Shown: positions 40,821-49,789 of the stretch, piece after piece
How positions within the stretch are numbered: the first letter of the stretch is position 1
How the letters are laid out: the number at the start of each line of letters is the position of its first letter
Assembly: GCA_017403825.1 (NCBI GenBank)
Contig: JAFRDO010000031.1
Coordinates: forward strand, 1-53,044
Length of the DNA: 53,044 nucleotides
Source of the DNA: Kiritimatiellia bacterium
GTDB taxonomy: Bacteria; Verrucomicrobiota; Kiritimatiellia; RFP12; UBA1067
Direction of reading: 5' to 3'
Made by a program: the position numbers and the translations under genes
The notes under the pieces: model-generated
The model's database searches: none
Told to the model about the DNA's origin: nothing
What the model saw: the letters and a program-made list of their open reading frames with translations, nothing else

Positions 40821-42119
40821 ATGAAGATACTTGTCGTAGGGTCCGGCGGACGCGAACATGCCATCGCGTGGCGTCTCGCGCAGGACGAGGAGCGTCACGA
40901 GATATACTGCGCGCCAGGCAACGCCGGTACTGCCGCCGTTGCGACGAACGTCGCCATCGGCGCGGAGGACGTCGCTGGCATGGTCGCGTGGGCGAAGGAC
41001 GAGCGGCCTGACCTCGTCGTCGTCGGCCCGGAGGCGCCGCTTGTCGCCGGTCTTGCGGACGCCCTTCAGGCCGAGGGGATCGTCGTGTTCGGCCCTACGG
41101 CCGCAGGCGCCCGCATGGAAGGGTCGAAGCGCTTTGCCAAGGAAGTGATGGACGCCGCAGGCGTGCCGACCGGAAAGGCCGAGACGTTCACCGACGCCGC
41201 GAAGGCCAAGGCCGCGCTGCCGGCGTTCGGCCTGCCCGTCGTCATCAAGGCGGACGGGCTTGCGGCCGGGAAGGGCGTCGTCGTCGCCGAGACCGCCGCG
41301 CAGGCGGAGGCCGCGATAGACGACATGCTCGTCGGCAACCGCTTCGGCAAGGCCGGCGCGGAAGTCCTCATAGAGGAGTTCCTGCATGGCGAGGAGTGTT
41401 CCATTCTCGCTCTCGTCGACGGCGAGAACGCCGTGCTGTTGCCGAGTTCGCAGGACCACAAGCGCGTCTTCGACGGAGACACGGGTCCGAATACGGGCGG
41501 CATGGGAGCATATTCGCCTGCGCCTGTAGTCACCGCCGACAAGTTGCCTGCAATCAAAGAAAAGATCATCATGCCGGTCGTCCGCGAGCTGAAAAATCGC
41601 GGCATCACCTACAGGGGCGTTCTCTACGCCGGGCTGATGGTCAACGACGAAAACGCGAATCCGCACGGCCCGCTTGCGAAGAGCGGCTCGACCGTGAACG
41701 TAGTTGAGTTCAACGCCCGCTTCGGCGACCCCGAGACGGAAGCCGTGCTGCCGCGTCTCGGCGGCAGCTTTGCGCAGGCGCTCTTGCACGCCGCCACGGG
41801 CTGCTTGAGAGATTCCGACGTGACGGTGCTGCCAGAAACCGCCGCGACAGTCATCTGCGCGTCCGGCGGCTATCCCGGAGCCTACGAGAAGGGCAAGCAG
41901 ATATCCGGCCTTGATGGCAACCCGGCGCTCGTCTTCCATTGCGGCACTAAGGAGTCGGGCGGACAGGTCGTCACCTCGGGCGGGCGCGTCCTTTCCGTGA
42001 CGGGGCGCGGCGCGACATTGCGCGAGGCTGTGGACCGTGCTTACGAAGGTGTGGACAGGATTTCCTTCGACGGGATGTTCTGTCGTCGTGACATTGCCCA
42101 TCGGGCGTTCGAGAGATGA
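40821..42119 (+). CDS. purD: Phosphoribosylamine-glycine ligase
   Basis: A 432-residue ATP-grasp enzyme of purine synthesis, joining phosphoribosylamine and glycine. It starts [19 protein letters not shown], carries [13 protein letters not shown] (ATP-grasp), the '[20 protein letters not shown]' loop and [20 protein letters not shown] at 40806 is in frame but overlaps the previous gene; the ATG at 40821 gives the family N terminus. Confidence 0.96.
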   Translation: MKILVVGSGGREHAIAWRLAQDEERHEIYCAPGNAGTAAVATNVAIGAEDVAGMVAWAKDERPDLVVVGPEAPLVAGLADALQAEGIVVFGPTAAGARMEGSKRFAKEVMDAAGVPTGKAETFTDAAKAKAALPAFGLPVVIKADGLAAGKGVVVAETAAQAEAAIDDMLVGNRFGKAGAEVLIEEFLHGEECSILALVDGENAVLLPSSQDHKRVFDGDTGPNTGGMGAYSPAPVVTADKLPAIKEKIIMPVVRELKNRGITYRGVLYAGLMVNDENANPHGPLAKSGSTVNVVEFNARFGDPETEAVLPRLGGSFAQALLHAATGCLRDSDVTVLPETAATVICASGGYPGAYEKGKQISGLDGNPALVFHCGTKESGGQVVTSGGRVLSVTGRGATLREAVDRAYEGVDRISFDGMFCRRDIAHRAFER

Positions 42120-42123
42120 AGAC

Positions 42124-43239
42124 ATGAAGATAGGCGCAGGAAAGATCACAGGCGCGGCGATGTTCGTCGCCGGAGTTGCGGCAATCTGGCTTTGGCCGAA
42201 GGGCCAGTCGGAGAAGCCGGCGGAGGCCGTCGTCCGCCCAGTGCGGAGCATCGTGGTTTCCGACCGGGTCAAGATGCCCGAGCTGCGGTTCCCGGGCAAG
42301 GTGCGTGCGGGGACGACTCGCGACCTGATGTTCGAGGTCCCCGGCAGGCTCATTGAGTTCGACCTCGACAGGGGACAGCGGGTCAAGAAGGGGGAAGTGC
42401 TGGCGAAGCTCGACACGCGCGACTACGAGGCCGACGTGAAGAAGGCCGAGGCGGAGTGCGCGAGGGCGGAGCTGACGCTCAAGCGCACAAGGACCGCGGC
42501 GAAGACGGGCGGCGTGTCAAAGGAGGACGTCTCGAAAGCGGAGGCTGACGCCAAGACCGCCGAGGCGCAGCTTTCCATCGCGAAGAAGGCGCTTGATGAA
42601 TGCGTCATCAAGGCCCCGTACGACGGAGTGGTTGCCGACAAGTATCCGGAATCGCTCGACATGATCTCCGTCGGACAGAAGATACTGACGCTCCAGAGCA
42701 CGGACCGGGTGAAGTTCGACGTGTCCGTTCCAGAGACGCTGCTCATCTCGCGGCGGCTTACGAACGAGTTGAGGGGCAGGCGGTGCTTCGTTGTGTTCGA
42801 CTCGCTTCCGAAGCGCGAGTTCGACGTCAAGTTCGAGGAGTTCACGTCCAAGGCCGACGACAAGACGCAGACGTTCACCGCGACGTTCTCGATGCCGACG
42901 CAGGACGACTGCATCATCTTGCCCGGAATGAGCGTCACGCTCGTCGTCGAGGGCGGGGAAGTGAAGAACAAGGAAGGCGTCCCGCTCATGGTGCCTACCG
43001 CCGCGGTCGGCGCCGACGCTTCAGGCGCGCACTTCGTGTGGAAGCTCGTTAAGTCGGGAAAGGACGGCGAGTACGCCATCTCCAAGCAGGCCGTGGAGAC
43101 GGGCAGGCTCTACGGAACGAACATCGCAATCTTGTCCGGGCTCGCGAGCGGCGACCGCATTGCCGTCGCCGGCGTCACGATACTGACGGAAGGTCAGGTC
43201 GTCACGCTGTACGGGGAGCACGCCGATGAACATCGCTGA
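42124..43239 (+). CDS. RND efflux membrane fusion protein
   Basis: A 371-residue periplasmic adaptor. An N-terminal hydrophobic anchor is followed by a lipoyl-like half (RLIEFDLDRGQRVKKGEVLAKLD split around a helical hairpin), the hairpin (about 100-155, Ala/Lys/Glu-rich), the second lipoyl half (CVIKAPYDGVVADKYPE) and beta-barrel domains. It begins four bases after purD. It overlaps the RND pump by 14 bases. No outer membrane channel gene follows, so the TolC-like partner must be elsewhere. Confidence 0.93.
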   Translation: MKIGAGKITGAAMFVAGVAAIWLWPKGQSEKPAEAVVRPVRSIVVSDRVKMPELRFPGKVRAGTTRDLMFEVPGRLIEFDLDRGQRVKKGEVLAKLDTRDYEADVKKAEAECARAELTLKRTRTAAKTGGVSKEDVSKAEADAKTAEAQLSIAKKALDECVIKAPYDGVVADKYPESLDMISVGQKILTLQSTDRVKFDVSVPETLLISRRLTNELRGRRCFVVFDSLPKREFDVKFEEFTSKADDKTQTFTATFSMPTQDDCIILPGMSVTLVVEGGEVKNKEGVPLMVPTAAVGADASGAHFVWKLVKSGKDGEYAISKQAVETGRLYGTNIAILSGLASGDRIAVAGVTILTEGQVVTLYGEHADEHR

Positions 43240-46200
43240 GGTCTGCATCAAGAAGCCGACGGTGACGGTGTCGCTCGCCGTCGCCCTCCTCCTTGCCGGC
43301 ATCCTGGGCTACTTCAACCTGGGACGGCTTGAGGACCCCGAGTTCACGATCAAGAACGCGCAGATCATAACGCTCTACCCGGGAGCGACCGCGGAGGAGG
43401 TCGCGAACGAGGTGACCGATCCGCTCGAGACTGCCGTCCAGCAGATGGGCCAGCTCAAGAGGGTTACGTCGACATCGTATCCGGGTAAGTCCATCATCCT
43501 CGTCGAGATGAAGGACAAGTACGACAAGAACGACCTGCCGCAGATATGGGACGAGCTAAGGCGCAAGGTCGGCGACAACGCGTCGTCGCTTCCGGCCGGA
43601 TGCTCGAAGCCGATGGTGTACGACGACTACGGCGACGTGTACGGGGTCCTGTACGCAATCTACGGCGACGGGTTCACCGAGGCGGAACTTAAGGAGCACG
43701 CGAAGCTCCTCAGGCGCGAGCTGCTTCTCTGCGACGACGTGGCGAAGATCGACCTGCTCGGCGACAGGCAGGAGATCGTGTCCTTCGAGATGTCGCGGGC
43801 GAAGATGGCGAACCTCGGCATCACGCCCGAGGCGATACAGCGCGTGGTGGAGGGGCAGAACGTGGCGGCCGACGCCGGACACATCCGCGTGGACGACAAG
43901 TACGTCCGGATATTCCCCAGCGGGGCCGTGAACTCCGTCAAGGACTTCGAGAAGCTCATGATTACGGTTCCGAAGGGCGACGGTTCGTTCTCTACGGTCC
44001 ATCTCAGCGACATCTTGACGGTCTCGCGCGACTACAAGGAGCCGCCGACGTGCATCGTGCGCTACAACGGCAAGCCGTGCGTCGGGCTCGGCATATCGAC
44101 GGTCAAGGGCGGCAACGTCATGACGATGGGCGCGTCCATCGACAAGCGCATGAAGGAGCTCCTCGCCGAGACCCCGGTCGGCATCGAGGTCGGCATCGTC
44201 TCGCACCAGTCTTCCAGCGTCGAGACTGCCGTGAACGGCTTCGTGGTGAACCTCATCGAGTCGGTGGTGATCGTGATAGCGGTTCTCCTGTTCACGATGG
44301 GAATGCGTAGCGGACTGCTCATCGGCGGCGTCCTCATTCTCACGGTCATGGCGACGGTGATGGTGATGGACATGATGGGCATTATCTTCGAGCGCATCTC
44401 GCTTGGGGCGTTCATAATCGCCCTCGGGATGCTCGTCGACAACGCCATCGTCATAACGGAGGCCGTGCTTGTCGCGGCGGAGCGCGGCGAAAGCCGCACG
44501 AAGGCTGCGATAGCCGTCGTTACGCAGACGCAGTGGCCGCTTCTCGGCGCGACCGTGGTGGCGATTCTTTCTTTCGCGCCGATCGGCGCATCGCAAGACT
44601 CCACCGGAGAATACTGCCGCTCCCTGTTCCTCGTGCTGATGATTTCGCTTCTCATGAGCTGGGTGCTGGCCATTACCGTGACGCCGCTTCTTGCGTCGAA
44701 GTTTCTCAAGAGGAAGGAGACCGGGGCGGAGCAGGCTGCGGCGTCCGACCCGTATGCGGGAAGTTTCTTCCGCGCCTACCGCGGGTTCCTTGAGTTCTGC
44801 ATCGTCCACCGCGGCCTTACGTGGATAATTCTCGGTGCGATGCTCGCCGCCTCGGCGTTCGGCTTCACGAAGGTCAAGCAGAACTTCTTTCCGGAGTCGA
44901 CGCGCAGCCAGTTCATGGTGCACATCTGGATGCCGGAGGGCTCGTCCATCCGCGCGACGGAGGTCCGCGTCGCTGAGATGGCCGAGGCTGTCGGCAAGCT
45001 GGAGGGCGTGACGGGCGTCACGTCCGTCACTGGCGGCGGCGGGCTGCGCTTCCTCCTGACCTACACGCCCGAGGATAACGACGACGCATACGGGATTCTC
45101 TTCGTGGATGTGAAGGACTACCGCCGGATATCCGAGCTCATGGCGAAGTCCGAGGCCATTGCCGCCGACCTGGTGCCCGACGCGCTGGTGTACGGACAGA
45201 AGTTCGTGCTCGGTCCAGGTGACGCGCAGAAGATACAGTTCCGGATCATGGGGCCGGACCCGAAGGTGCTGCGCGCGGCAGGGGAGAAGGCGCTGGGGAT
45301 CCTTCGCGACGACGGGGACCTGAAGGAGATTCAGAGCGACTGGCGCAACCGCGTTGACATGATGGTTCCAGTCGTCGCCGAAGTCCGCGCCCGCAAGCTC
45401 GGCGTCACGCGCTCCGACATAGCACGCTCGCTCAAGGAGGCGACGCTCGGGTTGACCGTAGGCTCGTATCTTGAGGACGACGAGACGCTGCCGATCATCC
45501 TGCGCGCGCCGCGCGAGGAGCGCGACGACCCCAACTCGCTGCGCTCCTCGTGGGTGTGGTCTTCCGCGCTTGGTTGCTCCGTGCCGTTCGCGCAGGTCGC
45601 CACCGCCATCCGCACCGAGACGGAGGAGGCGCGGCTCAGGCGCCGCAACCGCCTGCCCTGCATCACGGTGAAGTGCAATCCGCGGCATGGCACTGCGGCC
45701 GAGGCGAGGCTCAAGGTCAGGGACAAGCTGGAGGCCCTTGCCACGGAACTGCCCCCGTCCTACTCGTGCGAATGGGGCGGCGAGTACGAGAGCTCCTCGA
45801 ATGCGAACGCGGCGCTGAAGACGAAGATACCGCCGATCCTGGCGGTAATGGTGCTCATCGTGATAACGCTCTTCAACTCTGCGCGTCAGGCTCTCGTGAT
45901 CTTCATGACGGTGCCGCTGATCGTCGTTGGCGTTGTGTCCGGGCTGCTTGGCTTCGACCAGCCGTTCGGGTTCATGGCGCTGCTGGGGTTCCTGTCGCTC
46001 GTGGGCATGCAGATCAAGAACGCGATCGTGCTGATGGACGAGATTAACGCGCAGCTCGCGTCCGGCGCGGAGCCGTTTGACGCCATCGTGTCGTCCGGCG
46101 TCACGCGCCTGAGGCCGGTCGCGAACGCGGCGCTCACGACTATTCTCGGCATGATGCCGCTCGTGACGGACGCGTTCTACGCGGCGATGGCAGTCACCAT

Positions 46201-46315
46201 CATGTGCGGCCTCGCATTTGCAACGGTCCTCACCATGGTCGTCATACCAGTCAACTATGCGCTCGTCTACCGCGTCAGGCGCCCGAAGGCCGAAGCGAAG
46301 GGGCCGGCGGCATGA
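43226..46315 (+). CDS. RND family efflux transporter permease
   Basis: A 1029-residue inner membrane proton-driven pump of the HAE/AcrB superfamily. Typical features: the first helix with 'KKPTVTVSLAVALLLAGIL', porter domains ('PGATAEEVANEVTDPLETA'), TM4 with the proton-relay LGMLVDNAIVITEAV (conserved D-N in place of DD), and the C-terminal helices with GMQIKNAIVLMDEIN. The GxLVDN form is found in cation or drug-type AcrB/VexF relatives. Substrate unknown. It is coupled to the adaptor gene before it and by ATGA to the hydrolase after it. Confidence 0.95.
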   Translation: MNIAEVCIKKPTVTVSLAVALLLAGILGYFNLGRLEDPEFTIKNAQIITLYPGATAEEVANEVTDPLETAVQQMGQLKRVTSTSYPGKSIILVEMKDKYDKNDLPQIWDELRRKVGDNASSLPAGCSKPMVYDDYGDVYGVLYAIYGDGFTEAELKEHAKLLRRELLLCDDVAKIDLLGDRQEIVSFEMSRAKMANLGITPEAIQRVVEGQNVAADAGHIRVDDKYVRIFPSGAVNSVKDFEKLMITVPKGDGSFSTVHLSDILTVSRDYKEPPTCIVRYNGKPCVGLGISTVKGGNVMTMGASIDKRMKELLAETPVGIEVGIVSHQSSSVETAVNGFVVNLIESVVIVIAVLLFTMGMRSGLLIGGVLILTVMATVMVMDMMGIIFERISLGAFIIALGMLVDNAIVITEAVLVAAERGESRTKAAIAVVTQTQWPLLGATVVAILSFAPIGASQDSTGEYCRSLFLVLMISLLMSWVLAITVTPLLASKFLKRKETGAEQAAASDPYAGSFFRAYRGFLEFCIVHRGLTWIILGAMLAASAFGFTKVKQNFFPESTRSQFMVHIWMPEGSSIRATEVRVAEMAEAVGKLEGVTGVTSVTGGGGLRFLLTYTPEDNDDAYGILFVDVKDYRRISELMAKSEAIAADLVPDALVYGQKFVLGPGDAQKIQFRIMGPDPKVLRAAGEKALGILRDDGDLKEIQSDWRNRVDMMVPVVAEVRARKLGVTRSDIARSLKEATLGLTVGSYLEDDETLPIILRAPREERDDPNSLRSSWVWSSALGCSVPFAQVATAIRTETEEARLRRRNRLPCITVKCNPRHGTAAEARLKVRDKLEALATELPPSYSCEWGGEYESSSNANAALKTKIPPILAVMVLIVITLFNSARQALVIFMTVPLIVVGVVSGLLGFDQPFGFMALLGFLSLVGMQIKNAIVLMDEINAQLASGAEPFDAIVSSGVTRLRPVANAALTTILGMMPLVTDAFYAAMAVTIMCGLAFATVLTMVVIPVNYALVYRVRRPKAEAKGPAA

Positions 46316-47052
46316 GGATAGTCTCCCTGGCAAGCGGCTCGGGTGGAAACGCAACGGTCGTCGAGCATGGCGGATCGGCGATACTCGTAGACTGCGGCGT
46401 TCCGTGCTGTGCGCTGAAGGACTGCGCCATAGATGCGGTGCTGATCACGCATTCGCACATAGACCATGTGAAGGGACTCAAGGCGTTGCTCCGTCGCCGT
46501 GACATTCCGGTATACGCGAACTTCATGACGGCGGAGGTCTTGGCAAGCGAATACGGCGTCCCCGAGTCGGCGTTCGTCTGTTTCGAGAACGGTCAGCCCT
46601 TCGACGTCGGAGCGTTTGCAGTCAGGGCGTTCTCTATCCCGCACGACACGAGCGATCCGGTAGGCTACCTGGTCCGCGCCGAAGACGTCACGTACTTCCA
46701 CGGCACCGACATCGGAACTCCGCTGGACTCGATCGGGCTGAAGCTCGCCGAGGCCGACGTGGCGACGCTGGAGTCCAACCATGACCCGGAGATGCTCCGC
46801 ACTAGCGGACGTCCACCGTGTCTCATACAGCGCATCGCCGGACCGCGCGGACATCTCGCCAACGATCAGGCCTGCGACCTCGTGCGCCGCTTCGCATCTC
46901 CCCGATTGAAGCGCCTTGCGCTCGCCCACATCTCACGCGACTGCAACTCGCCGCATCTTGCGTTTGACGCCATGCGCGCGACTCTGCTCGAGATGGGCCG
47001 CAGTGACGTTGTCCTCAAGACTCTCAGTCAAGATGGAGCGGTGGAAATATAG
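46312..47052 (+). CDS. MBL-fold hydrolase, YycJ/WalJ-like
   Basis: A 246-residue metallo-beta-lactamase-fold protein. It starts IVSLASGSGGNATVVEHGG, the family's SGSSGN-type opening, and has the zinc-binding ITHSHIDHVKG (H-x-H-x-D-H), the later IPHDTSDPVGY, THE-like 'FHGTDIGTP' and LESNHDPEML. YycJ-type proteins are putative exonucleases or metal-dependent phosphoesterases near cell-wall genes. Its end overlaps apbE by 20 bases. Confidence 0.88.
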   Translation: MRIVSLASGSGGNATVVEHGGSAILVDCGVPCCALKDCAIDAVLITHSHIDHVKGLKALLRRRDIPVYANFMTAEVLASEYGVPESAFVCFENGQPFDVGAFAVRAFSIPHDTSDPVGYLVRAEDVTYFHGTDIGTPLDSIGLKLAEADVATLESNHDPEMLRTSGRPPCLIQRIAGPRGHLANDQACDLVRRFASPRLKRLALAHISRDCNSPHLAFDAMRATLLEMGRSDVVLKTLSQDGAVEI

Positions 47053-47890
47053 GCAGGCTCAGGCTTTGGCCTGCTGCCTGGTCCTCGCAGGCTGCGGAAA
47101 CGTCGGGAGCGACCGCGTAGAGTGGACGACGATGGGCACGGTCGCGGCATTGCAGACGCGTGGAGCCGGCGATGCCTCGAAAGTCAAGGCGCTTGTCGAG
47201 GAGACGAAGTCCGTATTCGGCGGAGTGGAGCTAAGGCTCAACGCCCATTGCCCGACGTCCGATGTGAGTCGTCTCGCGGCGCTTCCGCAGGCGGACGTCC
47301 TGCGGCTGTGCGCTGCGGCGGACCGCCCGTGCTACGAGGCGGCGTTCAAGCTGATGGAGGCGTCGGGCGGCGCGTTCAATCCGCGCTGGCGCGGCCCCGG
47401 CACCCTTGACCTTGGCGCGATAGCCAAGGGCTTCGCCGCAGACCTCGCGGCGGATGTCGCGTGCGCAGGCGGCATAGACGCGCTCGTCGATCTCGGCGGA
47501 AACCTCAAGGCTGCGCGGAGTTCGTCAAGGCCCTGGCGGACAGGAGTGAAGGACCCTAGCGGAAACGGTTTCGCAGCGGTGGTGGAGCTTCGTGGGGGAG
47601 AAGCCCTGGCGACGAGCGCCACGTACTTCCGCGGCAGCCACATCTTCGACGGGCGGACGGGAAGGGCAGTGACGAACGGCGTCGCGTCGGTCACGGTCCT
47701 TTGCGAATCGGCGATGTGGGCAGACGGACTCTCCACGACGCTTTTTGTGCTTGGTCCTGAAGAAGGTCGCGCATTTCTTGCGCATATGACCGGTTCCGGA
47801 CAGGTTCCGGGCGGCGCTCCAGCAGCGCTCTGGATCCTAGACGACGGCCGCCAGGTCAAGCACGATCCCAACTGCCGTTTCCGACACTAA
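47033..47890 (+). CDS. apbE: FAD:protein FMN transferase lipoprotein
   Basis: A 285-residue exported ApbE. A lipoprotein signal ends in LVLAGC. The core shows MGTVAALQT, 'ASGGAFNP', LDLGAIAKGFAAD (the FAD/Mg-binding KGxAxD), ALVDLGGNL and the ligand region SATYFRG, with VLCESAMWADGLST near the end. It moves FMN from FAD to Thr/Ser in partner proteins such as NqrC or RnfG subunits outside the membrane; none is in this window. It is somewhat shorter than the usual about 340 residues. Start at 47033 because it yields the signal. Confidence 0.92.
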   Translation: MERWKYRQAQALACCLVLAGCGNVGSDRVEWTTMGTVAALQTRGAGDASKVKALVEETKSVFGGVELRLNAHCPTSDVSRLAALPQADVLRLCAAADRPCYEAAFKLMEASGGAFNPRWRGPGTLDLGAIAKGFAADLAADVACAGGIDALVDLGGNLKAARSSSRPWRTGVKDPSGNGFAAVVELRGGEALATSATYFRGSHIFDGRTGRAVTNGVASVTVLCESAMWADGLSTTLFVLGPEEGRAFLAHMTGSGQVPGGAPAALWILDDGRQVKHDPNCRFRH

Positions 47891-47918
47891 AAAAAATTTT
47901 TTAAAAAATTTAAAAATT
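47888..47918. promoter_or_regulatory. A/T-tract, candidate UP element
   Basis: A run of alternating A and T tracts (A8, T6, A6, T3, A5) directly upstream of a TTGCAA -35 box. In G+C-rich DNA this stands out, and it is where the RNA polymerase alpha subunit binds. It may also act as a terminator for the apbE side, though it lacks a G+C stem. Confidence 0.45.
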
Positions 47919-47923
47919 CCCTA

Positions 47924-47952
47924 TTGCAATCCGGTGGGGGAAAGTGTATAAT
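47924..47952 (+). promoter_or_regulatory. Promoter TTGCAA-17-TATAAT of the mraZ operon
   Basis: TTGCAA (47924-47929), 17-base spacer, TATAAT (47947-47952). The mraZ ATG is 11 bases further on. No GTGGG-type MraZ boxes are obvious apart from GGTGGGGG within the spacer (47933-47940), which may serve as one. Confidence 0.7.
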
Positions 47953-47963
47953 GGTGGCAGAAA

Positions 47964-48449
47964 ATGTCAGAGGAAGGCAACAAGGGCGTCGCGAAGTCGA
48001 CAAGGGTAGGAAAAAGCGGCTTTTCAGGCCGTTTTGACCGGCCTTTGGATGGCAAAAAGCGTTTTACCATTCCCAGCGAGTGGCGAAACCTGATGGGCGA
48101 TCCTGAATTCGTCTACGTAATGCCCGACCCGACCGACAGGTGTCTAAACATCATCCCGATGGCGGAGTGGGAAGCCAGAATGGAGAAGCTCGAGGAGAAG
48201 GCGCTCTTTGATCCGGCGCTGAAACCCGTGCTTCAGAAAATCGGCATCAGCTCCGAAATGCCGGCCCTTGACGTTCAGGGCCGTATCCGCATAAGCGACA
48301 AGCTCCTTCAGTTTGCGAACTTGACGACGACTGTCGCTATGCTGGGTGCGGTCCGTATGATTCAGCTGTGGGATCCGGCGGTGCTTCCGCCGGTGGGCGA
48401 GGTCGATCAGGCGGGCCTGGCCGAGGCTCTGGCCATCGCCGGCTTCTGA
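47964..48449 (+). CDS. mraZ: Transcriptional regulator MraZ
   Basis: A 161-residue protein of the MraZ/AbrB-like fold, the first gene of division clusters. It carries two DXXXR-type repeats: 'LDGKKRFTIPSEWR' near residue 28 and 'LDVQGRIRISDKL' near residue 98, which form the DNA-binding swapped-hairpin barrel. MraZ usually represses its own operon through upstream repeats. It has about 18 extra N-terminal residues compared with common members. Confidence 0.93.
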   Translation: MSEEGNKGVAKSTRVGKSGFSGRFDRPLDGKKRFTIPSEWRNLMGDPEFVYVMPDPTDRCLNIIPMAEWEARMEKLEEKALFDPALKPVLQKIGISSEMPALDVQGRIRISDKLLQFANLTTTVAMLGAVRMIQLWDPAVLPPVGEVDQAGLAEALAIAGF

Positions 48450-48465
48450 CGGAGGAATGCGGACT

Positions 48466-49350
48466 ATGGAAAGCCACGTTCCGGTTCTGTTGGAAGAGAC
48501 GCTTGAGGCTCTGGCCGTGAAGCCCGGCGGCCGGTACGTTGACGGCACGTTCGGCCGAGGAGGCCACGCGCGGGAAATCGTCCGAAGGGGCGGGGAAGTC
48601 CTGGGAATCGACCGGGACGAAGAGGCCGTAGCGGCCGCGGGCGACATCCGCGTCGTCCATGGGCGGCACGGCGAGATGAAGGAGATTGCAAATGAAATCG
48701 GATGGCAGGAAGTCGATGGCATACTACTGGACCTTGGTGTGTCAAGTCCTCAGCTGGATGACGCCGGACGCGGCTTCAGCTTTCTCCGCGAGGGACCCCT
48801 TGACATGCGGATGGACCGCTCGTGCGGAACGAGTGCGGCCGACCTGGTGAACGGTGCCGACGAGACCAGTCTGGAATGCATCTTCCGCGAGCTTGGCGAG
48901 GAGCCGGGAGCGCGCCGCATCGCACGGGCGATAGCCAGGCGGCGCGGGTTCCGGACGACTACGGAGCTGGCGGACTTCGTGGAGCGGACGGCTGGGCGGC
49001 ATGGCGCGCACCATCCGGCGACGCGCGTGTTCCAGGCGCTGCGCATGGCCGTGAACGACGAGCTGGGGGAGTTGAAGAGGGCTCTCGCCGGCGGCCTGGA
49101 GCTGCTGCGTCCGGGCGGGCGCTTCGCGGTCATCGCCTTCGAGAGCCTGAGCGACCGCATCGTAAAGCGTTTCTTCGCGGCGCACACGGGGCGCATGCAG
49201 TCGCTGCAGCAGGGCGGCGAGGAATGGGTAGGCGAACTGCCGCGCACGCGCGCGGTAACGAGGCGGGCGGTCGTGGCGGGCCGCCGGGAGCGTGAGATTA
49301 ATCCAAGGTCGCGCAGTGCGCGTCTGCGGGCAATCGAAAGGCTGAAATGA
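48466..49350 (+). CDS. rsmH: 16S rRNA m4C1402 methyltransferase
   Basis: A 294-residue RsmH (MraW). It begins ESHVPVLLEETLEAL, has the SAM loop YVDGTFGRGGHAREI, 'DGILLDLGVSSPQLD' and RGFSF, and ends with the family's TRRAVV and NPRSRSARLRA tail. It methylates N4 of C1402 in 16S rRNA. The ATG at 48466 is chosen over 48457 because GGAGG lies 10 bases before it and the N terminus then matches the family. Confidence 0.96.
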   Translation: MESHVPVLLEETLEALAVKPGGRYVDGTFGRGGHAREIVRRGGEVLGIDRDEEAVAAAGDIRVVHGRHGEMKEIANEIGWQEVDGILLDLGVSSPQLDDAGRGFSFLREGPLDMRMDRSCGTSAADLVNGADETSLECIFRELGEEPGARRIARAIARRRGFRTTTELADFVERTAGRHGAHHPATRVFQALRMAVNDELGELKRALAGGLELLRPGGRFAVIAFESLSDRIVKRFFAAHTGRMQSLQQGGEEWVGELPRTRAVTRRAVVAGRREREINPRSRSARLRAIERLK

Positions 49351-49772
49351 GAAAGAACAGGAAGATATCGAAGAACCTCTCGGTCGTGGCAGCGAACACG
49401 ATGCGCTTCGGCGCCATACTGGTGTTCGGGTTCGTGATGGTGATACTGAACCTGCTCGCCTCGTCGACCTGCAAGCACCTGATGAAGACGAAGGGCGAGA
49501 TGGAGAAGGAACTCGCCCGGCTGGATGACGCTTTCACGCAGGAGTCGACCCGCTGGGATGAGATGAAGACTCCAGATCGCATCGAGACAGCGCTTCTCAG
49601 GCACGGACTTTCGATGAAGCTTCCTCGCCCGGACCAGAACGTCCGCATGCGGGCCGACGGCACGCCGTACCCCGGACAGATTTCGCTGTCGCGCAACAGG
49701 CGTAGCGTCGGCGGTACTTCGGCGGCGCTTTCGAAGACTGCGGCTCCCGGGGTGCGCCGCCGGCTGCGCTGA
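49347..49772 (+). CDS. ftsL: FtsL-like cell division protein
   Basis: A 141-residue bitopic protein. Basic cytoplasmic N terminus, one membrane helix (about residues 22-38), then a coiled coil (KTKGEMEKELARLDDAF). Sequence conservation in FtsL is low; the identity rests on size, topology and position between rsmH (ATGA overlap) and the FtsI gene. The C-terminal 50 residues are basic and Pro/Ser-rich, unusual for FtsL. Confidence 0.7.
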   Translation: MRKNRKISKNLSVVAANTMRFGAILVFGFVMVILNLLASSTCKHLMKTKGEMEKELARLDDAFTQESTRWDEMKTPDRIETALLRHGLSMKLPRPDQNVRMRADGTPYPGQISLSRNRRSVGGTSAALSKTAAPGVRRRLR

Positions 49773-49789
49773 GGCTGGGCCATCACGCG

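Noticed and set aside
43556..46354. Very long open frames antisense to the RND pump (and similarly at 7570-9861, 24694-26415 and 2313-4350)
   Set aside because: They are typical G+C-rich shadows of well-supported genes: Arg/His/Ala-rich composition, no recognisable motifs and no promoters or ribosome binding sites.
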